64,000 nucleotides of DNA from Thalassia testudinum. Lineage: Eukaryota; Streptophyta; Magnoliopsida; Alismatales; Hydrocharitaceae. The stretch lies in assembly GCA_037157565.1 (NCBI GenBank), contig JAZHRO010000026.1:34772501-34836500 (forward strand). The letters are read 5' to 3'. A program made the position numbers and the translations under genes. The notes under the pieces were generated by a model. It saw only the letters and a program-made list of their open reading frames with translations, was not told where the DNA came from and ran no database searches. Every line of letters begins with the position of its first letter. The first letter of the stretch is position 1. This document shows, in pieces, positions 32,552 through 44,390 of this stretch.

Positions 32552-35335
32552 TGAAACGCTGACGGCAACCGGGTTTTATTGTTATAGCGTTGTAGTATAG
32601 CCAGTTATTACCAACATTTCAAATATATAAATTTTTTACTCGGAAAATAAAAGAGTTCCCGAGGTCGAACTCAGGGAGCAAGTTGTATTCTAGGGGTACA
32701 AGTTTCTTTTACAAAAATAAAGAAAGAGAGAAAGAATTTGTTGTCTTTTCTTCTTTTCTCTTTGCTTCTCCTCGTCTTAGATCTTCTGTTATCTTCTTCT
32801 TCTTTATCTGCAGTGGTGATGTTCTTCTTCTTTCAGCTGTTCCTGCTCTACCTTTTTCTTCTGCAGAGCGGTCCTGCTCTTCTTCTTTTCCTTTCTTCAG
32901 ATCTTCTTCTCTTTTTCTTCTTCTTTCAGTTCTTCCCTTGTTCTTTTGTGTTCTCCTCTGCCTCGCCTTCTTCTGTTGTTCTTCAGATCTCCTTCTTTCT
33001 TCTTTTCTTTTTCCAGTCAGGACGTCGTCCCTCCTTCTTTCTTCTTTTCCCTTCAGGACGTCGTCTGATTTTCCAATCAGACGACTTAAACTGCTTGTTG
33101 CTACAGTGTCTCCCTCAGCTTCCTTCTTCTTCCACGGTCCTTCTTCTTTACCTGTGCCTGCACACTTCAGAGTTTACATCAGAGGACAAAACCTACTCTA
33201 CCCTCCCCCCCCCGCGTCTCTCTCTCTCTCAGAAACCGCTCATGGGATAGCTCTCCCAGAGCTGCCGGGTAGTCGGGTACGGGTCGTGCCCGGGGCCAGG
33301 CCCACCGGCGTGCGTGGTGGGCGAGGAGTGCAGGTCAGTCTAAGTCGGGTCGGGTCAGGTCCGCGGGGCGTGAGCGCGGACGAGATCGGGTAACCGGGCG
33401 GGTGAAGGGGACCTCACCCCGTGTGCTGAGGCAGTAAGCCTCCAGCACTTTTTCGCTTTAAACCTCTGCGCCTCTTCAGACTTTTCCGAGGTGGGACTAA
33501 ATGTCCCACCTCAATTGAGTGCCCGCAGCGGAGAAAGCAGCGGGCGATCGCGGCTTCACGCGAAGCCTTCGCCCCAGCTGCGAGCCTGATGTTCTGTCGA
33601 AATGCCTCGCAAGGCCTGGGAGTCGAATCTGGGCGTGGCGCTGGGCGTGGTGTGCCTGCAGCTGCAGGCGGAAGCAGCTCCTTCTGCACGGCAATGGCGG
33701 CGGAGGTCGGGTGGCCTGTTCACAGCAAAACGGCCTCTCGGCCTAATCAGAAGGTGCCGGGAGCTTCACCAGAGTGCGGCGAAGCTCGTGTGGGTGGTGG
33801 CGAGGCGTGGGGCGGCGTGCAAGGGCTGCCCTAGGTCGGACTGTGGGTCGGAGGATGGGTTTGTTCGGTGGGGTTGCAGAGGGTGATGTGGGGGAAGTGG
33901 AAGGGCGGGGGTTGATCAGGGTGAGGAGGCGGAGGTTCTGCGGTGGTCGGCGAGTCGTGTGGGATGCTGGGGTGATGGGAGCGACTCGCCGGAGGATGGC
34001 CGGAGACGAAGGGGGTGACGGTGGACAGGAGCGGTCGAGGGTTTAATCAAATAAAAGACAGTGAGGAAAAGAAAGAGGGGGAGATGGGGAGGAGTTCTGA
34101 CCTAGCTACGGAGACAAAAGGGGCCGGGGCAGGGCGACAGTCGTATCGACTGTCGCCGGAGAAGAAGATGCCCAGTGGGGGAGGACGGCGGTGACGACGG
34201 GGCAGAGGCAGCGCGCGCCGGTATTGCGCGACGTGGGAAGAGCAGGGGAAGAAGTCTCTGCTGCTGGTATTGCGGCAGAGCGAAGAGGAGGAGGAGGAAG
34301 AACCGCCGGAGCTGGTGGGCGTCTGCCGGAGTGAGAAGAGAGGAAAGTTGGGGGTTTTCTCCGTCAGATCCGAGCTGGGAAGAACGGTGGAGCGACGGGG
34401 GTATTTATAGGGACCGAATCAGGGAGGAAGGCGGAGGGAGACGACGTGTCTCCCTCGCCGGAGGACGCCGGAGATGGAAACCCATACCGTCCGTGCGTTC
34501 GCACGGCCGGTATGGTGGGTTACAGCGACCAGGGGGGTGTTCCTGCGACGGCTGACGACGCAGGGCACCCCCGGTTGACTTGCCAGCCCCTCCCCCTCAC
34601 CCTGCGCGGCGCCATGCTCCGCGCAAGGTCGCCGGAGCATGGTGCTGGCAGGTTTTGCAGGAGGGACCTGAACGCAAAGAACGAAGGAGAGTTAGGGGCC
34701 AAAATGCGAGGGTTCAAAAGTTGAGGGCCAAAAAGTAAATAGATGAGGACCAAAATGTAAAGTTGGTCAAGAAGGTTTCTTCTTAGGCTCAAGTTTTTAT
34801 ACATGACTAATTAGGGCCTAAGGAATCTGATGGTGAATTTCATTTCTATATTAAACCTTGTTTGACTGGTCAATTTATGCGAAAACCCAAATTAAGTTAT
34901 TAATTTGGGTATGGTTCTCAATGTAGGTCAAAAGGGGTTCTGAAGGCCAAATTGAAGGTTCTAAACCTTAGAAATTATTTTTCTATGAATTTTAGAGGGT
35001 TTATTCTATTTTTACTTTGCCTCGAACCTTGTGAATTGAAGTGGGTTATTTTAGGGTTACAGATTATCATTTAGTTTCTTGGAATTGCTGTAGCCCTTGC
35101 TAGATCATCTCATCCCACTTTTATTCTTATTAAGTTGCTTTGACCTATGTTTAGGCCCTGAATTACCCTGTATGCAGATTATACTGGTAAAATTGCATTT
35201 TTACCCCTTATGACTTGTTTTCTCCTTAAACTCAGAATTCTCTGAGTTAAGCCTTTCCTTGAGTTATGTAGGAGCTTTTATCCTTTGTATTAGGTCAAAA
35301 TGAGCTAGTTATGGCTCATGATGAGGTTCTCATCA
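32552..35335 (-). repeat. F 5' LTR (2,784 bp)
   Basis: The partner of 25229-28031. It lacks a 24-bp duplicate in the CTT-rich tract and differs by a few single-base and 3-bp indels. TATA box at 34397-34413; hairpin TCGTCTGATT-TTCC-AATCAGACGA at 33061-33084. Transcription from here would leave a GAA-rich R-U5 leader. Confidence 0.94.
34397..34413 (-). promoter_or_regulatory. TATA box driving element F
   Basis: Minus-strand TCCCTATAAATACCCCC in the 5' LTR. U3 is then about 0.9 kb and R-U5 about 1.85 kb, which is unusually long. Confidence 0.65.
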
Positions 35336-38300
35336 GCAGACCCTTCTTAGCTACGGCTAAGGAAAACATCGATTGTGACACAGGATGTACGGAAATCGCC
35401 TTTGGAGAAAAGAAGATGCGGTTGGATATCTTCCGGGTGACCAAGTCTTTTGATTGCGACTGTATTGAGGAACACGATCCCGTGGAGCCTTTGGTCGAGG
35501 AATGCCTCACCCTTAGTTCTGTCTCAGATTACCAATCCTGTAACAACTGTTCTGACCCATCACCATCTATGCCCATGGACCTTTGTAGGGCTGATTACCA
35601 TCAACCAACACCATTTGAGGAAATTGATGTTGATCAACTCCCGCCTTTCCCCTTTCCATCAAACATTGTTCCACCCACACCTGAACTAAAGCTGCTACCC
35701 GAGAATCTCAAGTATGTCTTCCTGGGACCTGACTAGACCTTCCCCATAATTATTAATGCCAACCTAACTAAGGATTAGGAACTTAGATTGACAGCGACCT
35801 TATCAGAACACAGGGCTACCATTGGCTAGACTATTTCAGATTTGCGAGGAATTAGCCCCACCTATTGTATCCACAAGATCTACCTAGAAGATGGGGCATG
35901 ACCCTCCCGTCAGATGCAGAGACGGTTAAACCCAAATATGCGGGAGGTCGTTAAGAAGGAAATTATCGAATGGCTTGATGCTGACATCATCTATCCCATC
36001 TCCGATAGCCCCTGGGTGAGCCCCACTCAAGTGGTTCCGAAGAAAGCTGGGCTCACCATTGTCACTAATGAGCATGGCGAATCCATCCCCACCCGCACCA
36101 CCACCGCATGGCAGGTGTGTATTGATTACAAGAAACTCAATGAAGCAATCAAGAAAGATCATTTCCCCTTGCCATTCATCGACCAGATTCTTGAAAGATT
36201 GGCAGGGCAAAAGTATTTTTGCTTCCTGGATGGATATTCAGGATATAACCAAGTCACAATTGCTCCTAAAGATCAAGAGAAGATCGCATTCACTTTCTCG
36301 TATGGCACATTTGCATTCCGCCGTATGCCGTTCGGGTTATGCAACACACTCGCTACCTTTCAGCGTTGCATGCTAGCCATCTTTTCAAAGATGGTGGGTG
36401 AATACCTGGAGGTCTTTATGGATGTTTTCTCCGTATTTGGGAATTCATTCGACCACTGTTTGAGCAACTTGGAGAAAATCCTAAAATGATGTATCGAGGT
36501 TAATTTGGTGTTAAGCTGGGAAAAGAGCCATTTCATGGTTCAAGAAGAAATCGACCTCAGTCACATCGTATCACATTGGGGCATTGAGGTGGATCGAGCT
36601 AAAGTTGATTTGATTTCCAAACTTCCTCTGCCTAGCTCGGTCCAGCAAATCTGTTCGTTCCTTGTGCACGTTGGCTTCTTCCAAAGGTTCATCAAAGACT
36701 TCTCCAAGCTTTGCAAACCCTTGATCAACCTTCTGGCCAATGACACCCTATTCCATATGACCTCTGATTGCATCCAGGCTTACCACACCCTCAGGGACTT
36801 AGTCTCCATAGCACCTGTACTTCAGCCCCTGGATTGGTCCCAGGACTTTGAGATCATGTGTGATGCATTAGATTTTTCCATAGGCGCCGTCCTGGGACAG
36901 AGACAAGACAAGAAACCTGTGGTGATCTACTACACGAGCAAGACATTGGATGAGGCCCAACGAAATTATACGGTCACAGAGAAAGAACTGCTCGCTGTAG
37001 TTTTTGGACTTGAAAAGTTCAGATCTTACCTTCTAGGATCCCATGTAACCATCTATATGGACCATTCGGTCATCCGGCATCTATTGGCTAAAAAGGATGC
37101 GAAGCCCAAGCTCATCAGATGAATCCTGCTCTTGCAGGAATTTGACCTGGAAATCCGTGACAAAATCAGATCAAAGAATGTGGTGGCCGACCACCTATCC
37201 AGACTCCACCCAGACCACATTGGGTCCTCCTTGCCTTTATCTGACACCTTTCTCGATGAGCACATTCTGGCTGTGCAAGACAGGAAACTACCTTGGTATG
37301 CCGACTATGTCAACTACCTAGCTGTAGGACAGACCCCGCACAGCTGGTCCAGACAGCAACGGGACAAGTTCTTGGCTGAGGCCAAGCACTATTTCTGGGA
37401 TGATCCCATACTGTTTCGCCTCTGTGCTGACCAAATCATCAGGAGGTGTATCCCTGAGGATGAAGTTCAAAGTGTGCTATCTTTTTGTCACAACCAAGCT
37501 TGTGGTGGCCACTTCTCAGGAAAGAAAATGGCTGCAAAGGTTCTGCAAGTTGGATTTTACTGGCCTTCCTTATTTAAGGATGCACACAACTTTGCTAAGA
37601 CTTGCTCTCGTTGCCAGACTCTAGGGACCATGACCAGAAAAGACATGATGCCCCTCCAGCCCATTCTAATCGTCGAGATCTTCGACTTTTGGGGTATTGA
37701 TTTTATGGGTCCCTTCCCACCATCCAACAGCTTTGAGTATATCTTAGTCTCTGTAGACTATGTCTCTAAATGGATTGAAGCCATCTCCACCTGCCGATGC
37801 AATCATAAGGCTGTCATGGACTTTGTTAAGCAGAACATCTTTTCCTGATTTGGAATACTAAAGGCCATCATCAGTGATGGTGGAAATCATTTTATCCACA
37901 CCCAATTCTGTTCCCTACTCAGAAAATACGAGGTGACCCACCGCATTGCTACCCCATATCATCCACAAACAAATGGGCAGACCGAGGTCTTAAACAGGCA
38001 GATCAAGAATATTCTACAGAAGACTGTGAGACCTGACAGGAAGGACTGGTCCGCACGACTGGATGATGCCCTGTGGGCATATCGGACTACTTTCAAGACT
38101 CCGATAGGCATGTTGCATTATCGCCTGGTCTTTGGCAAAGCTTGCCACCTTCCTGTCGAGTTGGAACACTGGGCTTACTAAGCCGTTAAGCAGTGTAACA
38201 TGGATTCCCAGTTAGCCGGTGTGTAGAAGACGCTCCAACTCTCCGAGCTCGAGGAAATTCGTCGGGACGCTTTTGAGAATAGTCGGTTGTACAAGGAAAA

Positions 38301-38571
38301 AATGAAAGCCATCCATGATCGACTCATTCATAGAAAGACCTTCGAGCCTAACCAGCAAGTTTGGCTTTTTGATGCTCATCTAAAACTCTTTCCAGGGAAG
38401 CTCAGGTCCAAGTGGACAGGACCATTTAGGGTAGTCAAGCCCTACTCCAATGGGGTAGTTGAAATCACCGATCCAAATACTAGGCACACTTTCACAGTCA
38501 ATGGCCAGAGATTGAAACACTTCCTCACCCAGGTTCCCCTAAAGGAGGTTGTCACCCTCATTGAAGGATGA
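35336..38571 (+). pseudogene. pol: Element E protease end, RT, RNase H and integrase remnant
   Basis: One reading frame with nine internal stops and no frameshift: TAG 35734, TAG 35776, TAG 35827, TGA 35899, TGA 36487, TGA 37120, TGA 37846, TAA 38179 and a TAG near 38224. Most sit where relatives have Gln, Arg (CGA) or Trp. It starts with PFLATAKENIDC after the F insertion. RT has YKKLN and [10 protein letters not shown], but the catalytic FMDD is FMDV, so the second Asp is lost. RNase H (CDALDFSIGAVLGQ), the integrase residues ([26 protein letters not shown]) and the C-terminal tail (NQQVWLFDAHLKLFPGKL) are visible. It ends with a natural TGA before the AGCGCTTCCTGGGAGGCAGC motif. Confidence 0.93.
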
Positions 38572-39929
38572 CACGAAGCATCGCCCAGCTGGAGGCATTA
38601 AACTCAGCGCTTCCTGGGAGGCAGCCCAGAAGATTCAGACTGATTTGGTATTTTACTTCATTCAGGTAATATCTTTTTGACCCCTGTTGCATCCATGTAT
38701 TTGTTAATGAGGACATTGTCCAACTTAAGCATAGGGGGTGGTAAATTGGATGATTCTGAGTTCATTTAATCAGTCTGAATAGAATAGAATAAAATAAAAT
38801 AAAATTTTGAATTTAGGAAGAAAAACTTAGGCATTAGAAATTTGTCAATAGAGGAAAATAATATGAAAAGAACTTGAACACTTAGACTTTTCAGGCCTTC
38901 AGGCTTAATTAGCCCTGGTGTCCATTAAAATATGGATTTAGCTTCAAATCCCTGCAACCTTAATCTATTCTAATCCACCAATAAAATAAGGTGATAAGTA
39001 TACGACTTATCAACTTGCCCTCTAACTCAGAAGGACTTTTAGTCTAAGTATCTGCACACATTTTTGCACTGATTCACTCCTCAGAGATTCGTATAGAAAT
39101 TGGGTAGCTAATGAACCTTTTAGGGTGGTATGGCTGGCAAGATATCATAGGTAACAGCCCATTGGTCGGTTGTCTAGAGCCCAGCCACAAGACCACCTTC
39201 TTTTTATTGCCTCTAGGTAAATTTGAGATTAGGGAAGCCACCTACTAAAAAAAAAAAAGAGAGAAGAAAAAAAGGAACAAAATAAGCCACACTTCACCGC
39301 ACTAGTATGGCTGGCAAGTGATCGTGGGTAACAGCCCATTGGTCGGTTGTCCAGAACCCAGCTCATTAAAATGCACAAAAAGACCCAAAACACTTAAGGA
39401 AGAAGCAGAGAAGTAGAGCAAGCTGGGGAGATATACATTGGAAAAATCCTTGTGTTGACCCCAAGTAAAACAAAAGTAGGGAGAAAGTTACCGATCGGAC
39501 AAATACACCTTCAAGCAAAACACTTCCTTTCCCGGTCACCTAGGGGTGTAGAAACCCGAAGTCTGTCTGAATTACCATTGAGTGAGTCTATCACAAGCTT
39601 CACATCAAGATGCTTAGCACTTAGAGTTTTTTTCGAGTTTTGCGTAGGTCGAGTAGCCGTAAAAAGTTACCAACACACTCCAAAGATCTAAAAATGAGAA
39701 AAGCTGAAAAAATAAAAAATTTATATACATGCCTTAACGCAAGGATTCAGGTGATTCATATTTTGGCAGACACCCAGGCACTGTTTAGTCTCCGTAGATC
39801 AAGATCTTAGTATATTTCCTCCTATTTACAAGTAACAAAATGTCTAAGTAATTATTTCTTGAATTCTGATTGAGAATAATGGCTAGAATAAACCTTACTA
39901 GGGACTAGCAAGGTGTAAGCATGGGGGTA
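38572..39929 (+). other. E non-coding inter-PPT region and PPT
   Basis: Contains the AGCGCT...GGGAGGCAGCCC motif (38606-38627), the GAGGACATTG box with internal GCATAGGGGG (38708-38738) and a TAAAA-rich tract. Two 57-bp direct repeats (39129-39185, 39306-39362) differ at six positions. The terminal PPT AAGCATGGGGGTA (39917-39929) abuts the 3' LTR. No gene. Confidence 0.7.
39129..39362 (+). repeat. Pair of 57-bp direct repeats in E
   Basis: Copies at 39129-39185 and 39306-39362, both starting TATGGCTGGCAAG and containing GTAACAGCCCATTGGTCGGT. They are separated by 120 bp that include an A-rich run. Confidence 0.85.
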
Positions 39930-41324
39930 TGATAACACTACATCTTACAAGGTTAATTCTGCCAAAAGGGGTCAGTCTTAAGGGTAATGTGCACAAATAA
40001 CACATCATAAATGGGCATGGGAGAATGACATGCATCGCACATTGAGATTGCTTATTAAATAGTATTGATGGTCATTTCTATAAGTTCATGTCAAAACAGG
40101 CCTCAGATGAGCAATTGGATCGCATAGATGGATTCAGAGCGATGAATGGAGTCCAACGGACTCAAAATATTGCCAAATCCGACATCCGGAGCTCCCACAA
40201 ATGACCAAAAAGTTCTGACCGTTGATCTGATGATGAACGACCACGAGGTGGCCATGTGGCAACATCAGGAGCGCCCCCACCCACTATGCGACGTAGCCTC
40301 ATCACAAAGATCTAATCGCAGCCGTCCGATCCTCATAGAATGACTGGCGAATGGTGAAGGAGCGCGACCATCCGCGCCAGCAGCGCAACGGCCGCGCCCC
40401 CGCCCTGCATGAAGCGATTACGGGTTCGAATTGCCCGCCGTGCCTCATCTGCTGATTTCACCTACGCGCTCAAATTCAGCCGCCCGATTGCCATCGAGCT
40501 GTCTCGATAGTGCTACGCGGTGCACCCGCAGACGTCGATCCTCCACGCGTGTGCCTACGCCGGTCGACGACGCCCGCTCCCACGGCACTTAAGGCACGAT
40601 CCAAGCACGCCCTTCGCGAGATCTTAGATCGGACGACCCACAACATGCGCACACGGATCGCACGTGAAGAAGAACAGGCGCGCGCATGAGACCGATGGGC
40701 AGGGGGCTTCACCGACGCTTTTAGCATGGGTTTAGCAACGTCCCAGACACCGCTAAAGCCCATACTTAAAATAGAAACCTCTTCTTCCTATATAAACCCC
40801 TCCCAACCATCCATGTAAAGCATTCAATTCACTTAGCAAGTGTTGTAACACCCTCCTAGCCTCCTTTAGCATCTCTTGTAGTCAACGGAGTCAACGAGCC
40901 ACCGACGGAACCTCCTTCCACCGCCATGGCTGCCTCTCCATCTCCCCCTCTCTCTCTTTCTCTCCCTTTACTCTAGCTTTACTTTCCTTTTGTTTAAGCA
41001 TTTAGCTATTGTTGTATTTGTAAAACTTGAATTGCATGTTTAATATAGTGTTGATGTTGTTCTCCATCTTGATTTGAGTGATTGCTATGATTTAAAGGGC
41101 TCTAACCCTACTCTCTCTCTCTTTCTCTCTCACTCGTTTTTCCCTATGTCTTCTCGCAAGCAAAAAAGCCCATTATTTTCGTGACACTAAGTGACAATAA
41201 AAATCTGGTTTTCACGCCTCCCTGTGATCGACACTCGGACTCACATCCGTTTCTTCTTTTAAAATCGACGTTGCGAACACGAACCATAACTATCCTTTTA
41301 AACAAACACGTCTTTAACTCATCA
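39930..41324 (+). repeat. E 3' LTR (1,395 bp)
   Basis: The partner of 20249-21643, with equal length but roughly 8% differences by eye. TATA at 40788-40797. Followed by the TSD GGTAT (41325-41329). Confidence 0.94.
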
Positions 41325-44300
41325 GGTATGTCTCACTTTCACCCAAGAACACATACTTCAATTCAATCGCGGGTGGGTCAGGGTCAGAAATGGGAATAGG
41401 AGGAGCAGACTCGAAGGTGGAAATCTGATGATCCAGATGCATGTGAATTCCTGCTGATTCGCTTCCTGTGAAATAATCGGTTGTGACTACGTTAACAGGA
41501 AACCCGTTAGCTGTGGTCACATCTTCTTGTAACAATAGGGGCGATTCAGTAGTGTGAGGATCAGGATAACTAGAGTCAGGGGTACTGTGGTCAGAAACAC
41601 ACCCTAATAATCGGATCCTTGAGGAGATATGTGCAGTGCAGTGGTCTCAGTCCCATGTGGATCGAGGTCTAAGAACCCTTATAGTGCAGATGTATGAGAC
41701 ATTGGGTCATCACAAAAGAGCCCAATGTTACCACAGTATGCCGAATCTTCGTTTTCACCATCCTCCTCTATGCGATCACAGTCAAAATTCTTTGACGCCC
41801 TGAATATGTCAAGTCGAAGTCGCTCATTACCTAGGGCTATCTCCATACACCCGGATGCACAATGAATATTTGCTTGGGCTGTCGCTAGAAATGGGCGACC
41901 TAAAATGATTGGTGCATCTCGGAGATTAGGAGGAACCTTCATATCGAGAATGAAAAAATCTGTGGGAAAGCAGAATCTGCGGACTTTTACAATCACGTTC
42001 TCAACCACCCCCCTCGATGTTTTTACTAATCTATTAGCCAGCTGAATCGTTATCGAGGTAGGCTTTAACTCCCCAAATCAAAATCGATCAAATACGGCAA
42101 TGGGAGTTAGGTTGATGAACGAACCCAGATCTAGAAGGGCCTGATCAAATGGAGAATCCACAAGAAGTAGGATATGAGTGGGGTACCAGGGTCTTTCTTT
42201 TTCGGCGACAAGTCAGCTAGAATCACGACACTAGCTTCTTTTGACAGTATTGCCTGTCATCCAATTCTAAGCTGTCGCTTCGGGGTACAATAGTCCTTAA
42301 AGAACCTAGCGATAACGAGGATGTGATCAATTGCCTCAAGGAGGGGGACCTAAATATGTACTTCCTTGAACATTGACTTCAGGTCAAAATTCTGCATGTC
42401 CTTTTTCCATACTACATTTCGCATCAGAGCCTCAGGAAAAGGGATGGGAATCTTAGGGTCAAATGGCCTCTTACCCTTATCTACCGTAGGTGGCTCCTGA
42501 GATGGAGTCGAACCCGCCTGCGGCGAAGGGTGAGAAAACTCAGGACCCTCCTACCTATCTGGTGGGTCGAATGTCTTCCTTCCACTCCTCAATGAGATAG
42601 CATTTGCATTGGCTTGCTGTCCATGAGGTGGTGGGGGAGCATAAGTGGTAGAGTATGCAAGGTTCTACATCAAAGGCGACTGGCCTTGAACATAACCAGG
42701 TGGTGCAGGAGGCACATGTAATATGGCGTCTTCCTGTCCCTGTGGTGCCTGAAACCTAGGCGGGGCGCCTTGGTTCTGCACATACCGAGGGTTCGGGACA
42801 GGTTGGGAGGGCAAGGCTGCTTGAGTCTTATGCTCCTGCAATAGCTGGATTTGCATGTTCTGTATAGTCTGTATCTGGCCAGCCATCGCCTTCATTATTT
42901 GCAAGCTATCTTGTGTAGATTTCCTCATCGATTCTTGCAGCTCCTCTTTCAGTGCCTCCAAAGGGTCAGCCCACTTTGGAGGGTGATTGGTAGCTTGGTG
43001 CAGTGTCTGGTATATAGAACGGGGTTGCTACTGCTGAGACAGGAATGGCTACTGCCTAGGGTATGTGTTTTGCATAATCCTGTGTTGCCTGGTCTGGTAG
43101 TGTGGATCTTGATGTGGTCTCTGTGAGTTACCAGACCAGGAGAAGTTTGGATGCTGGTGCCAACCAAGGTTATAAGTCTCTGAATACAGGTTATTATGTC
43201 CGTATCCTTGAATAGCACTGACATCCTCGTAGGCCGAAGATGTCTGAGACGTATATCCATCAAGGGGATACATATTATAGTCTACGGGTGGTGCCTAACC
43301 CTGGTCATATGGTGCCATATCGGGATTGTTTACGGGATCCTGATATGCAGGACCTCATAAATATGGAGAAGCTACATCCCGAGTGAGTAGATTAACTCAA
43401 GCAAGAGGGGCTCGGGGTGCATAGGAGGGTCTTGGAGCAGCAGAGTTCAGGTTAGATTGACCTTAACTAATTTGGTCAATCTTTTCCTCTATCAGGTTTA
43501 TTCTATCCAGCTGCTTGACGATGATGTCCATGTCGGTCACGAATAGACTCGGTATGAGCCTCATGGACACCAACTTGCTGCTGACCAGGCCACTGGAATT
43601 GGCTAATGGATGCGGCATTCATCGAGTTCTCCACCAAAGATTCGAAAAACTCAAATGTGCTGTTCTCGTCTTTCACGAGGAAATTCCTGCCACTAGATGC
43701 ATCGGCCAGATATCGATGTGTGTCATCCAGCCCATGGTAAAAGATCTGAGCTACGTGCCATCTGGGTATCCCATGGTGCGGGCATTTTCGGAGAAGGTTG
43801 TGAAATCGGTCCCAGGCATCATGTAATTTCTCCTTAGCTCTTTGGGAGAAAGTCGTGATCGCACGCCTCATCACGTTCGTTTGACCGATCGGGAAGAACT
43901 TTTGCAGGAATTCATGTAGTAATTCCGGTCAGGTTCCAATTGGCTTCCCAATGGTCTTGAACTAGTATCAAGCTTTGTCCCTCAGAGAAAATGGGAAAAG
44001 CTTCATCAGAACAATCCCAAGATAAATATTCCTGGGTCGAATCGTTTCTGCGAGTCGACTTAGGTCCTCTAAGTGCTGGAACGGATCTTTGCTCGAGTTT
44101 CCATAAAAATGAGTGCTGATCAAACCGATCACATTGGGCTTGAGCTTAAATGCGTCTCCGCCTACGGGAATCCTGACTAAGGGTGTGACGATTGGTGCAG
44201 CTGGATCATAGAAATCCCGAAGTTGTTCTCCTCGCGATGGATGCTACATTCTGTCAAGCGTCGTCAAAATGCGGTCCATGCTCTACTGATGCCACTCCTC

Positions 44301-44390
44301 AGATTCAACAACCCAGGCCTCCAGATGAGCCATCGGGTCCAGATTACCAGTGTCCTGACCCGATCTAGGTCCAGGTCCAGGATTAGCCAT
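41325..44390 (-). pseudogene. gag: Element D gag and protease remnant
   Basis: On the minus strand from ATG 44388-44390 (MANPGPGPRSGQD). Gag motifs include FYGNSSKDPFQHLEDL, FLQKFFPIGQTNVMRRAITTF and LLRKCPHHGIPRWHVAQIFYHGLDD (43503-43874). Then come a Gln/Pro-rich linker (42665-43273), a protease with DLGSFINLTP and [17 protein letters not shown] (41679-42200), and the linker ending KYVFLGESETY at E's left TSD. Several stops and frame changes are present. The frame resumes in pol at 20248. No zinc knuckle could be recognised. Confidence 0.88.

Larger units (their letters stand above)
25229..35335 (-). mobile_element. Element F: young non-autonomous LTR retrotransposon (LARD-like) with an unknown ORF
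   Basis: A complete 10.1 kb minus-strand element with LTRs at 25229-28031 and 32552-35335, flanked by GCAGA at 25224-25228 and 35336-35340. It has a perfect tRNA-Asp PBS (32531-32548) and a PPT (28032-28044), but no gag, protease, RT or integrase anywhere in its 4.5 kb interior. Instead it carries one long open frame (29580-31676). By eye the LTRs differ at about 16 positions in 2.78 kb plus a 24-bp indel, so the insertion is recent. It interrupts E's protease inside [10 protein letters not shown]. Its cis structure matches Athila-type elements, and A-like proteins are the obvious source of its mobility (inference). Confidence 0.95.
20249..41324 (+). mobile_element. Element E: Athila-like retrotransposon inserted in D pol, interrupted by F
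   Basis: A plus-strand element with 1,395-bp LTRs at 20249-21643 and 39930-41324, flanked by GGTAT at 20244-20248 and 41325-41329. It has a perfect tRNA-Asp PBS (21649-21666), decayed gag and pol, and a PPT (39917-39929). Without F it is about 11 kb. Its LTRs differ at roughly 8% of positions by eye, so it is much older than A or F. It split D between the protease linker (KYVFLGESETY) and the RT upstream region. Confidence 0.95.
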
